Shown in pieces: positions 8,375 to 17,348 of a stretch of DNA of 64,000 nt. This DNA comes from Bacteroidales bacterium (GTDB lineage: Bacteria > Bacteroidota > Bacteroidia > Bacteroidales > P3). The notes beneath the pieces were generated by a model that worked only from the letters and a program-made list of their open reading frames with translations, was not told the DNA's origin and ran no database searches. The DNA lies in contig JAGAYN010000020.1 of NCBI GenBank assembly GCA_017940465.1, positions 1 through 64,000 on the forward strand, in the 5' to 3' direction. Numbering within the stretch: the first letter of the stretch is position 1; the number at the start of each line of letters is the position of its first letter. The position numbers were made by a program, and so were the translations under genes.

Positions 8375-9511
8375 TCAGGGAATGACGACATACTCCACGC
8401 GGCGGTTGCGTTGTCTGCCGGTGGTGGTGTCGTTGTCGTCAATAGGGGCGCTCTTGCCATAGCCGTGCCATGCGATGCGGCTACGCTCAATGCCGTGCCG
8501 TATCAGGTAGTCGGCCACCGCTTTGGCGCGGGCTTCGGACAGCTGCTGGTTGTAGGCCTGGGTACCGCGGTTGTCGGTATGCCCGCGCAACTCTATCTTC
8601 GCCTCCGGGTGCTCCTCCATGAGGCGCAACAGGTCGCGCAACTCTTTGTAGGACTGCTGCAGCAATTCGCTTTCGCCGGTGGCAAAGAGCAGGTTCTCCA
8701 GGCGTGTGACCGTGCCGGCTGGCGGCAGGGGAATCGCCTTGACGGGGGAGGGGGCTGTGCTGTCGAGACAAAGGAGGCTGACGTCATCTATATAATAATA
8801 GGCTCCGGGCAAGGGTGTGTTGCCCTCTTGGAGCGGCACGACGTGCGACTTGTTGAGCGGCAGGAAGTTCCCCAGGGTCAGGAATCGCTCGCCGCCGTGG
8901 GCTATGAATTCGCCGCTCACCTCGGTCCATTCCTTCTTGTTGTCAAGGGGGTGGTCGGTGGGGTTGAGGACCTGTGGCTCGTGATAGGTGGCTATATACT
9001 GTGAGGCGCCGCCGCCAAGGTCGGTGCCGTCGCGCTGCATGAGGATGCCCCATGTGGAGTCTTCCACGCGCGAGTGGGTGAGGAGGGCGCCTATCGAGGC
9101 TACGGCGTGGGGCGACTTGTCGGCCAGGCTCACCCAGAAGCTCAGCCGGTAGCGTTTCCCGGCCTGCAGGGGGGATTTGAGTTCAGTCTGCAGGTATTCG
9201 CGGTAGTTTTCCTGTGAGCAGTAGATACCGCAGTAGGCTTCGCCGCTGTGTGCTTCCTGTGTACCCATCTTGTTCCTGGGCACTTGCGTTTCGCGGCCGC
9301 CGCAGGAGTGGAAATAATCGCTGCTGCCACGGGTGGGTTGCCACCAGGCATCGGCCTCTTTCATCACCCCCAGCGCATCCACACGGGACGGGCAGCGGGT
9401 GTGCTCCTCGAAAGAGGGGTTATATACCATGTTATCAGGTACTTGGCTATGGAGTGGAGCCGTGTGCAGCATGGCAAGGAGGCCGAAGAGGGTGGTCCAG
9501 CGTAGCTTCAT
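8375..9511 (-). CDS. OmpA-family protein with N-terminal carbohydrate-binding-like domain
   Basis: The 378-aa exported protein (start 9511, MKLRWTTLFGLLAMLHTAPLHSQ) has an N-terminal domain of ~240 aa. This opens with VYNPSFEEHTRCP, a pattern seen in Bacteroidota proteins with a galactose-binding-like jelly roll. The C-terminal ~120 aa is an OmpA/MotB domain (IELRGHTDNRGTQAYNQQLSEARA, quoted in part at ~300-320, ending NRRVEYVVIP). It would attach a surface or periplasmic binding domain to peptidoglycan. Its ATG overlaps the stop of the upstream GT4 gene (ATGA, 9508-9511), so the two are translated from one transcript. Confidence 0.8.
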   Translation of the reverse strand: MKLRWTTLFGLLAMLHTAPLHSQVPDNMVYNPSFEEHTRCPSRVDALGVMKEADAWWQPTRGSSDYFHSCGGRETQVPRNKMGTQEAHSGEAYCGIYCSQENYREYLQTELKSPLQAGKRYRLSFWVSLADKSPHAVASIGALLTHSRVEDSTWGILMQRDGTDLGGGASQYIATYHEPQVLNPTDHPLDNKKEWTEVSGEFIAHGGERFLTLGNFLPLNKSHVVPLQEGNTPLPGAYYYIDDVSLLCLDSTAPSPVKAIPLPPAGTVTRLENLLFATGESELLQQSYKELRDLLRLMEEHPEAKIELRGHTDNRGTQAYNQQLSEARAKAVADYLIRHGIERSRIAWHGYGKSAPIDDNDTTTGRQRNRRVEYVVIP

Positions 9512-10635
9512 GATTTCTCTATGGTGTTCATCATGCTTGTCCACAGGAGGTTAGCTGTGGAGTCCCAGCTGAATTTCTGGCGTTGGATGCGACCACGCGC
9601 GATGAGGTCGTTGCGTATTCCCTCTTTCTGTAAGGTGCTGATAGCATGATATATATCGTCTGGGTTGGAGGGGTCGATGTAGAGGGCTGCGTCGCCGCCC
9701 ACTTCGGGCATAGAGGTGGTGTTGGAGCAGATGACTGCCGTTTCGGCGTACATGGCTTCCAGTATCGGGATGCCAAACCCCTCAAAGTATGATGGATAGA
9801 CCAGCGCTTCGGAGGCCGAAAGCAGGGCGGCAAGGTCGGCAGGCTCCACGTGTCCACACATGATGACGTCCTCTTTGTGGACCATCCCTTCGTAGGCGGC
9901 GGCCAGTTCGTCCTGCCACCAGGCGCGGTTGCCTACCACTACGAGTTTCAAGGTGTTTGATTCCATGGTTTTTAGCTTGTCGAATGCCAGCAGCAGGTTG
10001 GCCAGATTCTTGCGCTTGAGGATGGTGCTGATGAAGATGATGTAGGGGTGTCCGTCGGTGAAGCGTTGGCGGATGGCCGTCTTTTCGGCCTCGCTGTGGG
10101 GGCGGTAGTTGTCGTGGGCACCGTCGTAGACTACGTCAATCTTCTTGGAATCAATCCCGTAGGTCTGTGCGATGTCGTGTTTGGAGTATTCGGACACGGT
10201 GGCGATGCGCGTGGCGTTGTGTGCGAAGCGGGGGAACCAGCGCTGCATGTAGCGTTGGTGCGAGGGGCGGAGGTTACCGTCGGCATGCTCGAAGTTGAGG
10301 TCGTGGATGACCGTCAAGGTGGGCACCTTCGGGCGCTGCGGCATCATGCCGTCGGGCGAGAGGTAGAGGTCTATCTTGTTTTGTTTCAGTGCATAGGGTA
10401 CGGCCCACTCAAAGTAGAGGTACCACAGCACGGGGTGGCGTGCCTGGGGGCAGAGCACCACAGGCGTCACGTTGTCGGCAAAGAGGAACTCCGGGTCGGG
10501 CTTGCGGTCGAAGAGCAGGAAGAATTCGTGCTCGGGGTGGGCCTTCACCATGCGGCGCGTGGTCTCATAGGTGAACCAGCCGATGCCGTCCATCTTGCCT
10601 TTAATCAGCAGCCGTGTGTTGATAGCTATCCGCAT
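9508..10635 (-). CDS. GT4-family glycosyltransferase
   Basis: The 375-aa GT-B enzyme begins at 10635 with MRIAINTRLLIKGKMDGIGW; the frame upstream to 10749 is antisense noise inside purN. It has the N-terminal glycine motif DGIGWFT, an RIATVSEYSKHDI segment, and the C-terminal donor-site EGFGIPILEAMYAETAVICS with the E-x7-E motif. It fits retaining glycosyltransferases like mannosyltransferases. It starts 10 nt inside the end of purN and ends inside the start of the OmpA-family gene, so three unrelated functions share a transcript. The acceptor is unknown. Confidence 0.88.
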   Translation of the reverse strand: MRIAINTRLLIKGKMDGIGWFTYETTRRMVKAHPEHEFFLLFDRKPDPEFLFADNVTPVVLCPQARHPVLWYLYFEWAVPYALKQNKIDLYLSPDGMMPQRPKVPTLTVIHDLNFEHADGNLRPSHQRYMQRWFPRFAHNATRIATVSEYSKHDIAQTYGIDSKKIDVVYDGAHDNYRPHSEAEKTAIRQRFTDGHPYIIFISTILKRKNLANLLLAFDKLKTMESNTLKLVVVGNRAWWQDELAAAYEGMVHKEDVIMCGHVEPADLAALLSASEALVYPSYFEGFGIPILEAMYAETAVICSNTTSMPEVGGDAALYIDPSNPDDIYHAISTLQKEGIRNDLIARGRIQRQKFSWDSTANLLWTSMMNTIEKS

Positions 10636-11210
10636 GTGGGGCGGTGTTGGTGGATGGTTTCGTCGATCACGCGTGGAAAGTGTTCCTTTTCCAGCAGGTG
10701 GATTTTGGCGGCCAACGAGTCGGGCGTTTCGTCGGGGTCGACGGTGCAACGCGCTTGGAACAAGGTGGTTCCGCGGTCGTAGTCCCGGTCCACCAGGTGG
10801 ATGGTGATACCGCTCTCGCGCTCGTGGTTGGCCACGACGGCCTCGTGCACGTGGTGCCCGTACATTCCTTTGCCGCCGTAGGCGGGCAGCAGGGCGGGGT
10901 GGATGTTGATGATGCGGTTCGGGTAGGCTTCCAGCATCGCTTCCGGTACCAGCCAGAGGAAGCCCGCCAGAATGACCCAGTCGGCCTGCCGTTCGCGCAG
11001 GTAGGCCAGCACCTCGCCGCTCTCGTAGAAGGCCTTGCGCCCGAAATAGCGCGCCTCCACGCCCAGCCGGCGCGCCCGCTCGGCGATATAGGCGTCCTTT
11101 ACATTATATATTATGCAGCACACTTCCACATCGCCGCGTCCGGCGAAATATTCTGTAATCTGTTGGGCGTTAGTGCCGTTGCCCGAGCCCAGAATGGCCA
11201 GTCTTGTCAT
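10626..11210 (-). CDS. purN: Phosphoribosylglycinamide formyltransferase
   Basis: PurN transfers a formyl group from 10-formyl-THF to GAR in purine synthesis. With MTRLAILGSGNGTN at the start (11210) it is 194 aa. It shows the GSGNGTN loop and the catalytic Asn102/His104 in INIHPALLPAYGGKGMYG. The catalytic Asp lies in HLVDRDYDRG (~141-145). An in-frame ATG four codons upstream (11222) is an alternative. A promoter lies just upstream. Confidence 0.93.
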   Translation of the reverse strand: MTRLAILGSGNGTNAQQITEYFAGRGDVEVCCIIYNVKDAYIAERARRLGVEARYFGRKAFYESGEVLAYLRERQADWVILAGFLWLVPEAMLEAYPNRIINIHPALLPAYGGKGMYGHHVHEAVVANHERESGITIHLVDRDYDRGTTLFQARCTVDPDETPDSLAAKIHLLEKEHFPRVIDETIHQHRPTCG

Positions 11211-11234
11211 CTTGTTGAGCATTGGTTTCAGGGT

Positions 11235-11266
11235 GCAAATTTACATAAAAACTTTTGATTTAACAT
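11235..11266 (-). promoter_or_regulatory. Putative promoter of purN
   Basis: TAAATTTGC (11235-11243, minus strand) matches TAnnTTTG. The -33 region 19 nt upstream is a poor match (ATGT), so only the -7 element is convincing. Confidence 0.5.
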
Positions 11267-11276
11267 AAATACATGA

Positions 11277-11356
11277 AAAAAGAATTATTAGACACGAATT
11301 ATCACGAATTTACCATTAATTATTAATGGACAATTCGTGGCCATTCGTGTTTTTTT
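11277..11356. repeat. Long imperfect palindrome ending in a T-run
   Basis: Nested inverted repeats fold into one hairpin: ACACGAAT with ATTCGTGT, CACGAATT with AATTCGTG, and CCATTAAT with ATTAATGG. The hairpin is preceded by A6 and followed by T7. It could act as a bidirectional terminator or be a palindromic repeat element. It begins a 1.2-kb stretch (11211-12415) with no gene; 11357-11556 shows nothing I can identify. Confidence 0.6.
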
Positions 11357-11556
11357 CATAGGATAGATACGGCAAAATCCCCAGCCGCCGGAAAAATATT
11401 CTGCCGCCTGTGGAGAATGTCGTATCTCTGCATTTAACGGCCAAAGCACAGGCTACTTTGGACGCGGTGGCGGATATTCTGTCCGTGCTGTGCGCTCTGC
11501 GCGTTGAAAACCTTACCCTTTCGCGGGCAATGATACGAGAGATAGCGGCGCCCGAT

Positions 11557-11940
11557 GAAACGGAAACGCCTACGGCATGTTACTTGCGCCGTAGGTGCTT
11601 CCGTTTCATAGGCCCCTGTCATGAACCCGCAATCGTTTTTTTGCGCCGTAGGCGCTTCCGTTTCATAGGTTTCTGTCATGAGCCCGCAATCGGGTTTTGC
11701 GCCGTAGGCGCTTTCGTATCATAGGTTTCTGTCGGAGTCCGCAATCGGGTTTTGCGCCGTAGGCGCTTTCGTTTCATAGGCCCCTGTCCGGGGCCCGCAA
11801 TCGTTTATTGCGCTGTAGGCGCTTTCGTTTCATAGGTCTCTGTCCGGATCCCGCAATCGTTTTTTTGCGCCGTAGGCGCTTCCGCTTCATAGGTTTCTGT
11901 CATGAGCCCGCAATCGGTTTTGCGCCGTAGGCGCTTTCGA
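11557..11940. repeat. Tandem array of a ~56-bp unit, each with a small palindrome
   Basis: Six full units and one partial start at 11586, 11643, 11699, 11754, 11810, 11867 and 11922, with lengths of 55-57 bp. Each starts with the palindrome GCGCC-GTA-GGCGC or a one-base variant, then TTCCGTTTCATAGG, then CCCGCAATCG and a T-run. An inverted half-unit precedes the array (11557-11575) and can pair with the first unit (11586-11609). Unit lengths are not all multiples of three, so the repetitive minus-strand ORFs here (ETYETEAPTAQ) shift frame and are unlikely to be real proteins. Confidence 0.85.
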
Positions 11941-12037
11941 TGGGTATGCGTGGCCTCGCCGCCGCTTCCTATATACCAGACGGTGAGGGAATTGGCCTGT
12001 CGTGTGCCGCCCCCGTGGAAGCCTTTTGCCAAGGACG

Positions 12038-12085
12038 AGGAGAAGAAGAAGAGGGGAAGAAGATGATACCTATAATACGGTATGA
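12038..12085 (-). repeat. Degenerate copy of the pyrimidine-rich intergenic repeat
   Basis: On the minus strand this reads GGTATCATCTTCTTCCCCTC, like the tails of the copies at 17.4, 35.9, 51.7 and 55.3 kb. The left part of the repeat is not recognisable here. Confidence 0.45.
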
Positions 12086-12353
12086 ATCAGCGCGTTGCGT
12101 TCTGGCGAAAATGCCCTCTTTCTTGAAGAATTGCCCAAAAGTTGTATTTTGCTATTAGTCAATGTGTTGCAATGTTTTTGACCGATATTGGGTCGATTTT
12201 GGTTGCTGGAAGGTCTAATTTGCGTCCACAAGGGGCGGGATTGCCCCCGAATGCGCCCTCCGAAAACTGAAAAAAAGTGATTTTTTCAAATTATTATATC
12301 CCTTTATCTCAATATTTTACATATTTTAACATAATCGAAAAATGTTAAAAAAT

Positions 12354-12385
12354 GTTTACATATTGGAAATATTTCGTTTCTTTGC
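12354..12385 (+). promoter_or_regulatory. Putative promoter of acpP-fabF-rnc
   Basis: TTTCTTTGC (12377-12385) differs from TAnnTTTG at one base, with GTTT 19 nt upstream, in an A+T-rich stretch (12270-12400) just before acpP. Confidence 0.5.
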
Positions 12386-12415
12386 AGCCAGTTTTAACTC
12401 TAAAAAAGATTAAAA

Positions 12416-12652
12416 ATGTCAGAAATCGCAACCAAAGTAACAAGCATCATCACCGACAAGCTTGGTGTTGAAGAAAGTCAGGTCGTCCCCGAAGCCAGCT
12501 TCACCAACGATCTGGGTGCCGACTCACTGGACACCGTCGAGCTGATTATGGAGCTTGAGAAGGAGTTCGACCTCTCGATTCCCGATGAGGAGGCCGAGAA
12601 GATCGTCACCGTTGGCGACGCCATCGCTTTCATCGAGAACGCAAAGAAGTAA
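12416..12652 (+). CDS. acpP: Acyl carrier protein
   Basis: The 78-aa acidic protein has the 4'-phosphopantetheine site Ser37 in [10 protein letters not shown]. It carries growing acyl chains in type II fatty acid synthesis. fabF follows 31 nt downstream and rnc after that, a classic bacterial order. The start follows an A-rich leader without a Shine-Dalgarno site. Confidence 0.97.
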   Translation: MSEIATKVTSIITDKLGVEESQVVPEASFTNDLGADSLDTVELIMELEKEFDLSIPDEEAEKIVTVGDAIAFIENAKK

Positions 12653-12683
12653 AGCCCTCCAGGGCAGCCGCTCTTTCCGCTTT

Positions 12684-13934
12684 ATGGAGTTGAAAAGAGT
12701 AGTAGTTACGGGACTCGGCGCGCTCACCCCGATCGGCAACGACCTCGCACACACGTGGGAGGCCCTCGTCAGCGGAGTGAGCGGTGCCGGTCCAATAACA
12801 CGGTTCGATGCCAGCAAGTTCAAAAGCCGCATCGCGTGCGAACTGAAAGGCTTCGACCCTCTTGACCACTTCGACCGGAAGGAGCTCCGCCTCCTTGACG
12901 GCTACAGCGTCTACGGCCTGGTGACCGTGGACGAGGCCCTGCGCGATGCGGGACTTGACGACAGCAATGTCGACAAGTCTCGTGTGGGTGTTGTCTGGGG
13001 TTCGGGCATGGGTGGCGTGAAAAGCCTCCAGGATGAGCTCAGTGAGTTCGCCCGTTCCGAGGACGGACAGCCCCGGTTCAGCCCCTATTGGATTCCCAAA
13101 GTCATCGTCGACATCTGTGCCGGCCAGATAGCCATGCGCTACGGCCTGCACGGACCAAACTATTGTACCACCGCCGCCTGCGCCACATCGGCTGTAGCCA
13201 TCGGCGACGCCTTCAACCTCATACGTCTCGGCAAGGCCGAGGCTATGGTGGCGGGCGGTTCGGAATGCGCTGTCATCGAGGCCGGTATCGGCGGATTTGG
13301 CAATATGCGCGCCCTCTCCACCCGCAACGACGACCCCAGGACCGCCTCCCGTCCCTTCGACAGGGACCGCGACGGCTTCGTCCTGGGCGAAGGTGCCGGC
13401 GCACTCATCCTTGAGGAGTTGGAACATGCCAAGGCGCGCGGTGCCAAAATCTATGCCGAGGTAACCGGCATCGGCCTCTCTGCCGACGCCTACCATATCA
13501 CCGCCTCGCACCCCGAGGGGCTGGGCGTCATCCAGGCCATGCGCGAGGCTGTGGAGGAGTCGGGCATGGCGCTCACCGACGTGGACCATATCAATACCCA
13601 CGGCACCTCCACCCCCATCGGCGACATCTCCGAACCAAAGGCCATCAAGGGCCTCTTCGGCGACCACGCCTACCGGATGGCTATCAACTCCACCAAGTCT
13701 ATGACCGGCCACCTCCTCGGTGCCGCCGGCGCGGTGGAGGCCATCGCAACCATCCTCACTATCAAGAACGGTATCGTCCCGCCCACCATCAACCACTTCA
13801 CCGACGACCCTGAGATACCGGCTTTCGACTTCACTTTCAACCAGGCCAAGCGCCGCGATGTCGACTTCGCTATCAGCAATGCCTTCGGCTTCGGCGGTCA
13901 CAACGTCTGCCTAGCCTTCAGAAAGTACTCGTAG
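12684..13934 (+). CDS. fabF: 3-oxoacyl-ACP synthase II
   Basis: This condensing enzyme extends acyl-ACP with malonyl-ACP. It is 416 aa from MELKRVVVTGLGALTPIGND. The triad is visible: Cys166 (TTAACATSA), His306 (NTHGTSTPIGD) and His343 (SMTGHLLGAAGA), with the GFGGHN loop at the C-terminus. The frame is open upstream to 12555, but homology begins at 12684. It lies between acpP and rnc in one operon. Confidence 0.97.
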   Translation: MELKRVVVTGLGALTPIGNDLAHTWEALVSGVSGAGPITRFDASKFKSRIACELKGFDPLDHFDRKELRLLDGYSVYGLVTVDEALRDAGLDDSNVDKSRVGVVWGSGMGGVKSLQDELSEFARSEDGQPRFSPYWIPKVIVDICAGQIAMRYGLHGPNYCTTAACATSAVAIGDAFNLIRLGKAEAMVAGGSECAVIEAGIGGFGNMRALSTRNDDPRTASRPFDRDRDGFVLGEGAGALILEELEHAKARGAKIYAEVTGIGLSADAYHITASHPEGLGVIQAMREAVEESGMALTDVDHINTHGTSTPIGDISEPKAIKGLFGDHAYRMAINSTKSMTGHLLGAAGAVEAIATILTIKNGIVPPTINHFTDDPEIPAFDFTFNQAKRRDVDFAISNAFGFGGHNVCLAFRKYS

Positions 13935-13936
13935 CG

Positions 13937-14671
13937 ATGCTCCTTTTCCGCAGGAAAACCGAAAGCAAAGAGTTCTACGCCTTCTTCAAGAATGTCTTCG
14001 GATTCACACCGAGGCACACCGAACTCTTCCGCATCGCCCTCACCCACCGCTCGCTTTCCACCAGCCATAAAGGCCATCGTGTCAATAATGAACGTCTGGA
14101 ATACCTCGGCGACGCCGTGCTGAGTGCCGTTGTGGCCGACTATCTGTACCGGAAATACCCTCTGCAAGGCGAAGGGTTCCTCACCGAGTTGCGCTCCAAA
14201 ATCGTCAGCCGTGCCAGCCTGAACTCTCTGGCAAAGCAGATAGGTCTGCTCGATTTGATTGACTATCAGCGCAATCAATCCGGCGCGTTCAAGTCCATCG
14301 GCGGCGATGCATTCGAGGCATTGGTAGGAGCTATCTACCTGGAGAGGGGCTTCAATGCTACAAAAAAGCTGCTGGTTGAGCGCATCTTGCGTACCTATGT
14401 CGATGTGGATACCTTGGCCTCCGCCGACTGGAACTTCAAAAGCAAGCTCATTGACTGGGGGCAGAAGCGGCATAAAAAGGTGTCGTTCGAGATAGTACGT
14501 ACCTTCACACACGGGCGTGACCACCGCCGGCAGTATGAGAGCCGGGTGCTGATCGATGGGAAACCCCAGCAGTCTGCCATCGAATTCTCAATCAAAGCCT
14601 CCGAGCAACTGGCGGCAGAAAAGACCTATAACGCCCTGAAATCCCAAGGTATTATCAAGCAGGCGCAATGA
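13937..14671 (+). CDS. rnc: Ribonuclease III
   Basis: This double-strand-specific endonuclease processes rRNA and other structured RNA. The 244-aa protein has the signature NERLEYLGDAVLSAVV (~51-66) with the metal ligands, and a second acidic cluster at GGDAFEALVGAIYLERG. A C-terminal dsRNA-binding domain follows (~172-240, ending IKASEQLAAEKTYNALK). It starts 3 nt after fabF and overlaps the next gene by 4 nt (ATGA), so at least acpP-fabF-rnc-14668-15405 form one operon. Confidence 0.95.
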   Translation: MLLFRRKTESKEFYAFFKNVFGFTPRHTELFRIALTHRSLSTSHKGHRVNNERLEYLGDAVLSAVVADYLYRKYPLQGEGFLTELRSKIVSRASLNSLAKQIGLLDLIDYQRNQSGAFKSIGGDAFEALVGAIYLERGFNATKKLLVERILRTYVDVDTLASADWNFKSKLIDWGQKRHKKVSFEIVRTFTHGRDHRRQYESRVLIDGKPQQSAIEFSIKASEQLAAEKTYNALKSQGIIKQAQ

Positions 14672-15414
14672 GGTTGTTGCCTGTCATAGTCAGTTCCCTC
14701 CTCCTGTGTGGAGTGTCATCGGCCCAGTTTTCCCCCGTTCCCTTCAGTGCACGCAGTGCATCCCTTGGCGGCATACATGCTGTTGATACCGTTTCGCGTC
14801 GCATTTCCCTAAGCTACCGCCAGGGGTATGCCATGTCTGGCCTGGCAACCCGCATGCTGGATGCCGCGTGGACACTTGGCAACAGGGGCCGGATAGAAGC
14901 CGCATACAGCCACTTCGGCGACGCAATCTACCGCGAACACCAAGCCGTCCTGGGCTATAACCTGAGGCTCTCCGACTGGCTCTCGGCCGGCATACGGGGG
15001 GGGTACTTTTGTGTATCTACGGGCGATGCCCACTATGAGGCGCAGCAATGGCTGGCTGCCGAAGCCGGAATACAGGCTCAGTTGAACGAAAGCCTGACGC
15101 TGTATGCCGAGGGTGGCAGTAGGCAATGGGACAGATCAAAGCCCTGGCTGGCGCGTATCGGTGTGGAATACCATGCCGTTATGGGGCTGACCACCGTGGT
15201 GGAACTGGACAGCGACGAGCATACCCGCCTGAGGGCCGGGGTGGAATACTGTTACCGCCGCCACTATTTCCTCCGCACCGGTCTCGCCACCCGCCCCCTC
15301 ACTCTGGCCTTCGGCTTCGGCGCCCGTCTGGGCATCTACGGCATCGACCTCGCCATTGAGCGCCATGAATACCTCGGCTTCACCCCGCAAATCTCCCTTT
15401 CCGTATGTCCATAG
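14668..15414 (+). CDS. Predicted outer-membrane beta-barrel protein of unknown function
   Basis: The 248-aa protein has a signal peptide (MRLLPVIVSSLLLCGVSSAQ) followed by ARSASLGGIHAV. That motif resembles the mature N-terminus of PorV/PorQ-like barrels of the T9SS. The rest alternates short aromatic beta strands and ends in a strand with STPxISLSV-like character (GFTPQISLSVCP). I cannot assign a family with certainty. Translational coupling to rnc and to the next envelope gene (10-nt overlap) suggests the two downstream genes work together rather than with RNase III. Confidence 0.65.
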   Translation: MRLLPVIVSSLLLCGVSSAQFSPVPFSARSASLGGIHAVDTVSRRISLSYRQGYAMSGLATRMLDAAWTLGNRGRIEAAYSHFGDAIYREHQAVLGYNLRLSDWLSAGIRGGYFCVSTGDAHYEAQQWLAAEAGIQAQLNESLTLYAEGGSRQWDRSKPWLARIGVEYHAVMGLTTVVELDSDEHTRLRAGVEYCYRRHYFLRTGLATRPLTLAFGFGARLGIYGIDLAIERHEYLGFTPQISLSVCP

Positions 15415-17279
15415 TGCGTCGTATTGTGCTGATATTGACGCTGATGCTGCCTGTGCTGGCCACGGCGCAGGTGGAGGATGCCATAGAACAATGGCTCACC
15501 GAAGAGGGTTCCGAAGTGGCCGCCGCCGAGCTCAGCGACCAGCTCCTGCAGTTCCGCCTGGAACCTGTCAACGTGAACGACACCCTCGCCCTGGCCACCC
15601 TCCCCTTTCTTTCCCCGTTTCAAATCAAGGCTTTGCGCAATTATATCATGCTCTACGGCCAGTTGCTCAGCGTGGCCGAGCTGCACATGGTGCCAGGCTT
15701 CGACAGTTCTGTGGTGGCCCTCTTGGAACCCTTCGTGGAGACGAAGCCCTATGCGGAGGGCAACCGCATGGAGTGGTGGCGCGGACATCACACCATCGTG
15801 AGCGGCATCGGAGGCACCGTAGAGGAGGCCGAGGGCTACCGCAACGGCAACTACGAGGGCGACCGCCTGCACGCCCTCTTCACCTACACCTATAAATACA
15901 GGAACCACGTCAGCCTCCGCCTCAGCGCCGACAAGGACCCCACCGAGCCATGGGGACGGGGCAACTACTACGGCTACCACCTCATGCTGCGTGATATTGG
16001 CCGTTTGAAAACCCTCGTCGTCGGACGCTACAACCTGCAGTTCGGACAAGGGGTGACCCTCTGGACCGGCCTCGCGCCGTTCAACCTCACGGGCTCCTCG
16101 CCGGTGCGCTATGCCTCGGGGGTGCGTCAGGCGGGCGTGTTCAACGAACAGGACTGGCAGCAGGGCCTGGCCACCACCGTCGCCCTCGGGCATGGCCTTG
16201 ACCTCTCGGCCTTCGGCTCGCGCACCGACGGGGAATGGCTGGGCGGACTGCACGGCACCTTCAGGCACGGCAACCTCGTCGCGGGCCTTACCGCCGTGGG
16301 CACCTGGCTGGACGACAGCCTCTCCCTGCGCGACTATGCCTACAACCGGACCTACTTCCGCGGCGACCGCACGCTGAACCTCGGCCTCGACGCCCTCTAC
16401 CAGCGCGGCCCCCTGCTGCTCTTCGGCGAGGTATCCGTGGGGCACAACGGCCGCATGGCAGGCATCGGCGGACTGCGCGTGAGCACAGGCGGAGGCAACA
16501 GCTTCGGCATCACCGCCCGCCACTACGACCCCCTCTACCACAACCTCCACGCACAGGCCTACTCCCTCTCCACCACCCGCAACGAACAGGGCCTCACACT
16601 CGACGCGCGCCTCCGGCTGCCCCTGCGGCTGACGTCACTGTTAAGTGTTGATATCCACCGCTTCCCGTCGCTGAAATACGCCGCCTACAGTCCCACCACC
16701 GGAGCATGGCTGCGGGCACAATTGAGTCGTCCGCTGGGGCGACGCACGGAGGCCGAAGTGCGATACGCCTGGCGACGCAAGGAACGCAACGTGCCTAATC
16801 TGGACAGCACCCTCTACCTCGGCGAGCGCACCCTGCGGCGGCAGCTGCAACTCCAACTGCGCCACCGCCTAGGCCCCTGGCGCTTCACCACCAGGGCCGT
16901 GGCGGCATGGTTCGACCCCGAGCGCGCCGAACGGCAGTTCGGATGGCTGCTCGCACAGGAGGTTCGCCACACCTCCCGCCGATGGCAGCTGGCAGCGCAG
17001 GCCGCCCTCTTCGATATCGGCGGCTACTACGCCCGCATCTACCTCAGCGAGAGCAACCTGCAGTACCAGTTCTCCATCCCCAGCCTCAACGGACGCGGAG
17101 GGCGGCTCTCGGCGGTGCTGCGGTACGACATCACCGAGTCGCTGAACCTCGGAGCCAAATACACCCTCACCGCCTACCCCGACCAGGAGTACATCGGCAC
17201 CGGCGATGCCCGTACCGACGGCAACCTCCGACAGACGTGGCACTTACAGCTCCGCTGGATGATCGATGGACGGAGGTAA
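15405..17279 (+). CDS. Exported protein with helix-hairpin-helix region and C-terminal beta-barrel
   Basis: The 624-aa protein has a signal peptide (MSIVRRIVLILTLMLPVLATAQ). A ComEA-like helix-hairpin-helix stretch comes next: VNVNDTLALATLPFLSPFQIKAL, quoted in part as VNVNDT and LPFLSPFQ, and LLSVAELHMVPGFD, ~53-100. About 500 residues of repeated amphipathic beta strands typical of an outer-membrane barrel follow. This matches the family annotated as helix-hairpin-helix domain proteins in Bacteroidota, whose role is not established. A DNA-related periplasmic role is suggested only by the HhH. Confidence 0.7.
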   Translation: MSIVRRIVLILTLMLPVLATAQVEDAIEQWLTEEGSEVAAAELSDQLLQFRLEPVNVNDTLALATLPFLSPFQIKALRNYIMLYGQLLSVAELHMVPGFDSSVVALLEPFVETKPYAEGNRMEWWRGHHTIVSGIGGTVEEAEGYRNGNYEGDRLHALFTYTYKYRNHVSLRLSADKDPTEPWGRGNYYGYHLMLRDIGRLKTLVVGRYNLQFGQGVTLWTGLAPFNLTGSSPVRYASGVRQAGVFNEQDWQQGLATTVALGHGLDLSAFGSRTDGEWLGGLHGTFRHGNLVAGLTAVGTWLDDSLSLRDYAYNRTYFRGDRTLNLGLDALYQRGPLLLFGEVSVGHNGRMAGIGGLRVSTGGGNSFGITARHYDPLYHNLHAQAYSLSTTRNEQGLTLDARLRLPLRLTSLLSVDIHRFPSLKYAAYSPTTGAWLRAQLSRPLGRRTEAEVRYAWRRKERNVPNLDSTLYLGERTLRRQLQLQLRHRLGPWRFTTRAVAAWFDPERAERQFGWLLAQEVRHTSRRWQLAAQAALFDIGGYYARIYLSESNLQYQFSIPSLNGRGGRLSAVLRYDITESLNLGAKYTLTAYPDQEYIGTGDARTDGNLRQTWHLQLRWMIDGRR

Positions 17280-17348
17280 TCCTCAGCCCCTCATCCAGTT
17301 ACAAATCCGCACAATTTTCCGCCCCAAACCCGCCAAAACACCCCAAAT

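Noticed and set aside
11586-11940. CRISPR array
   Set aside because: The units are nearly identical over their whole 55-57 bp, with no alternation of fixed repeats and unique spacers, and no cas genes are near.
11434-12032. Small minus-strand proteins with repeated ETYETEAPTAQ segments
   Set aside because: They are translations of the tandem DNA repeat, and frame changes between units of 55, 56 and 57 bp argue against coding.
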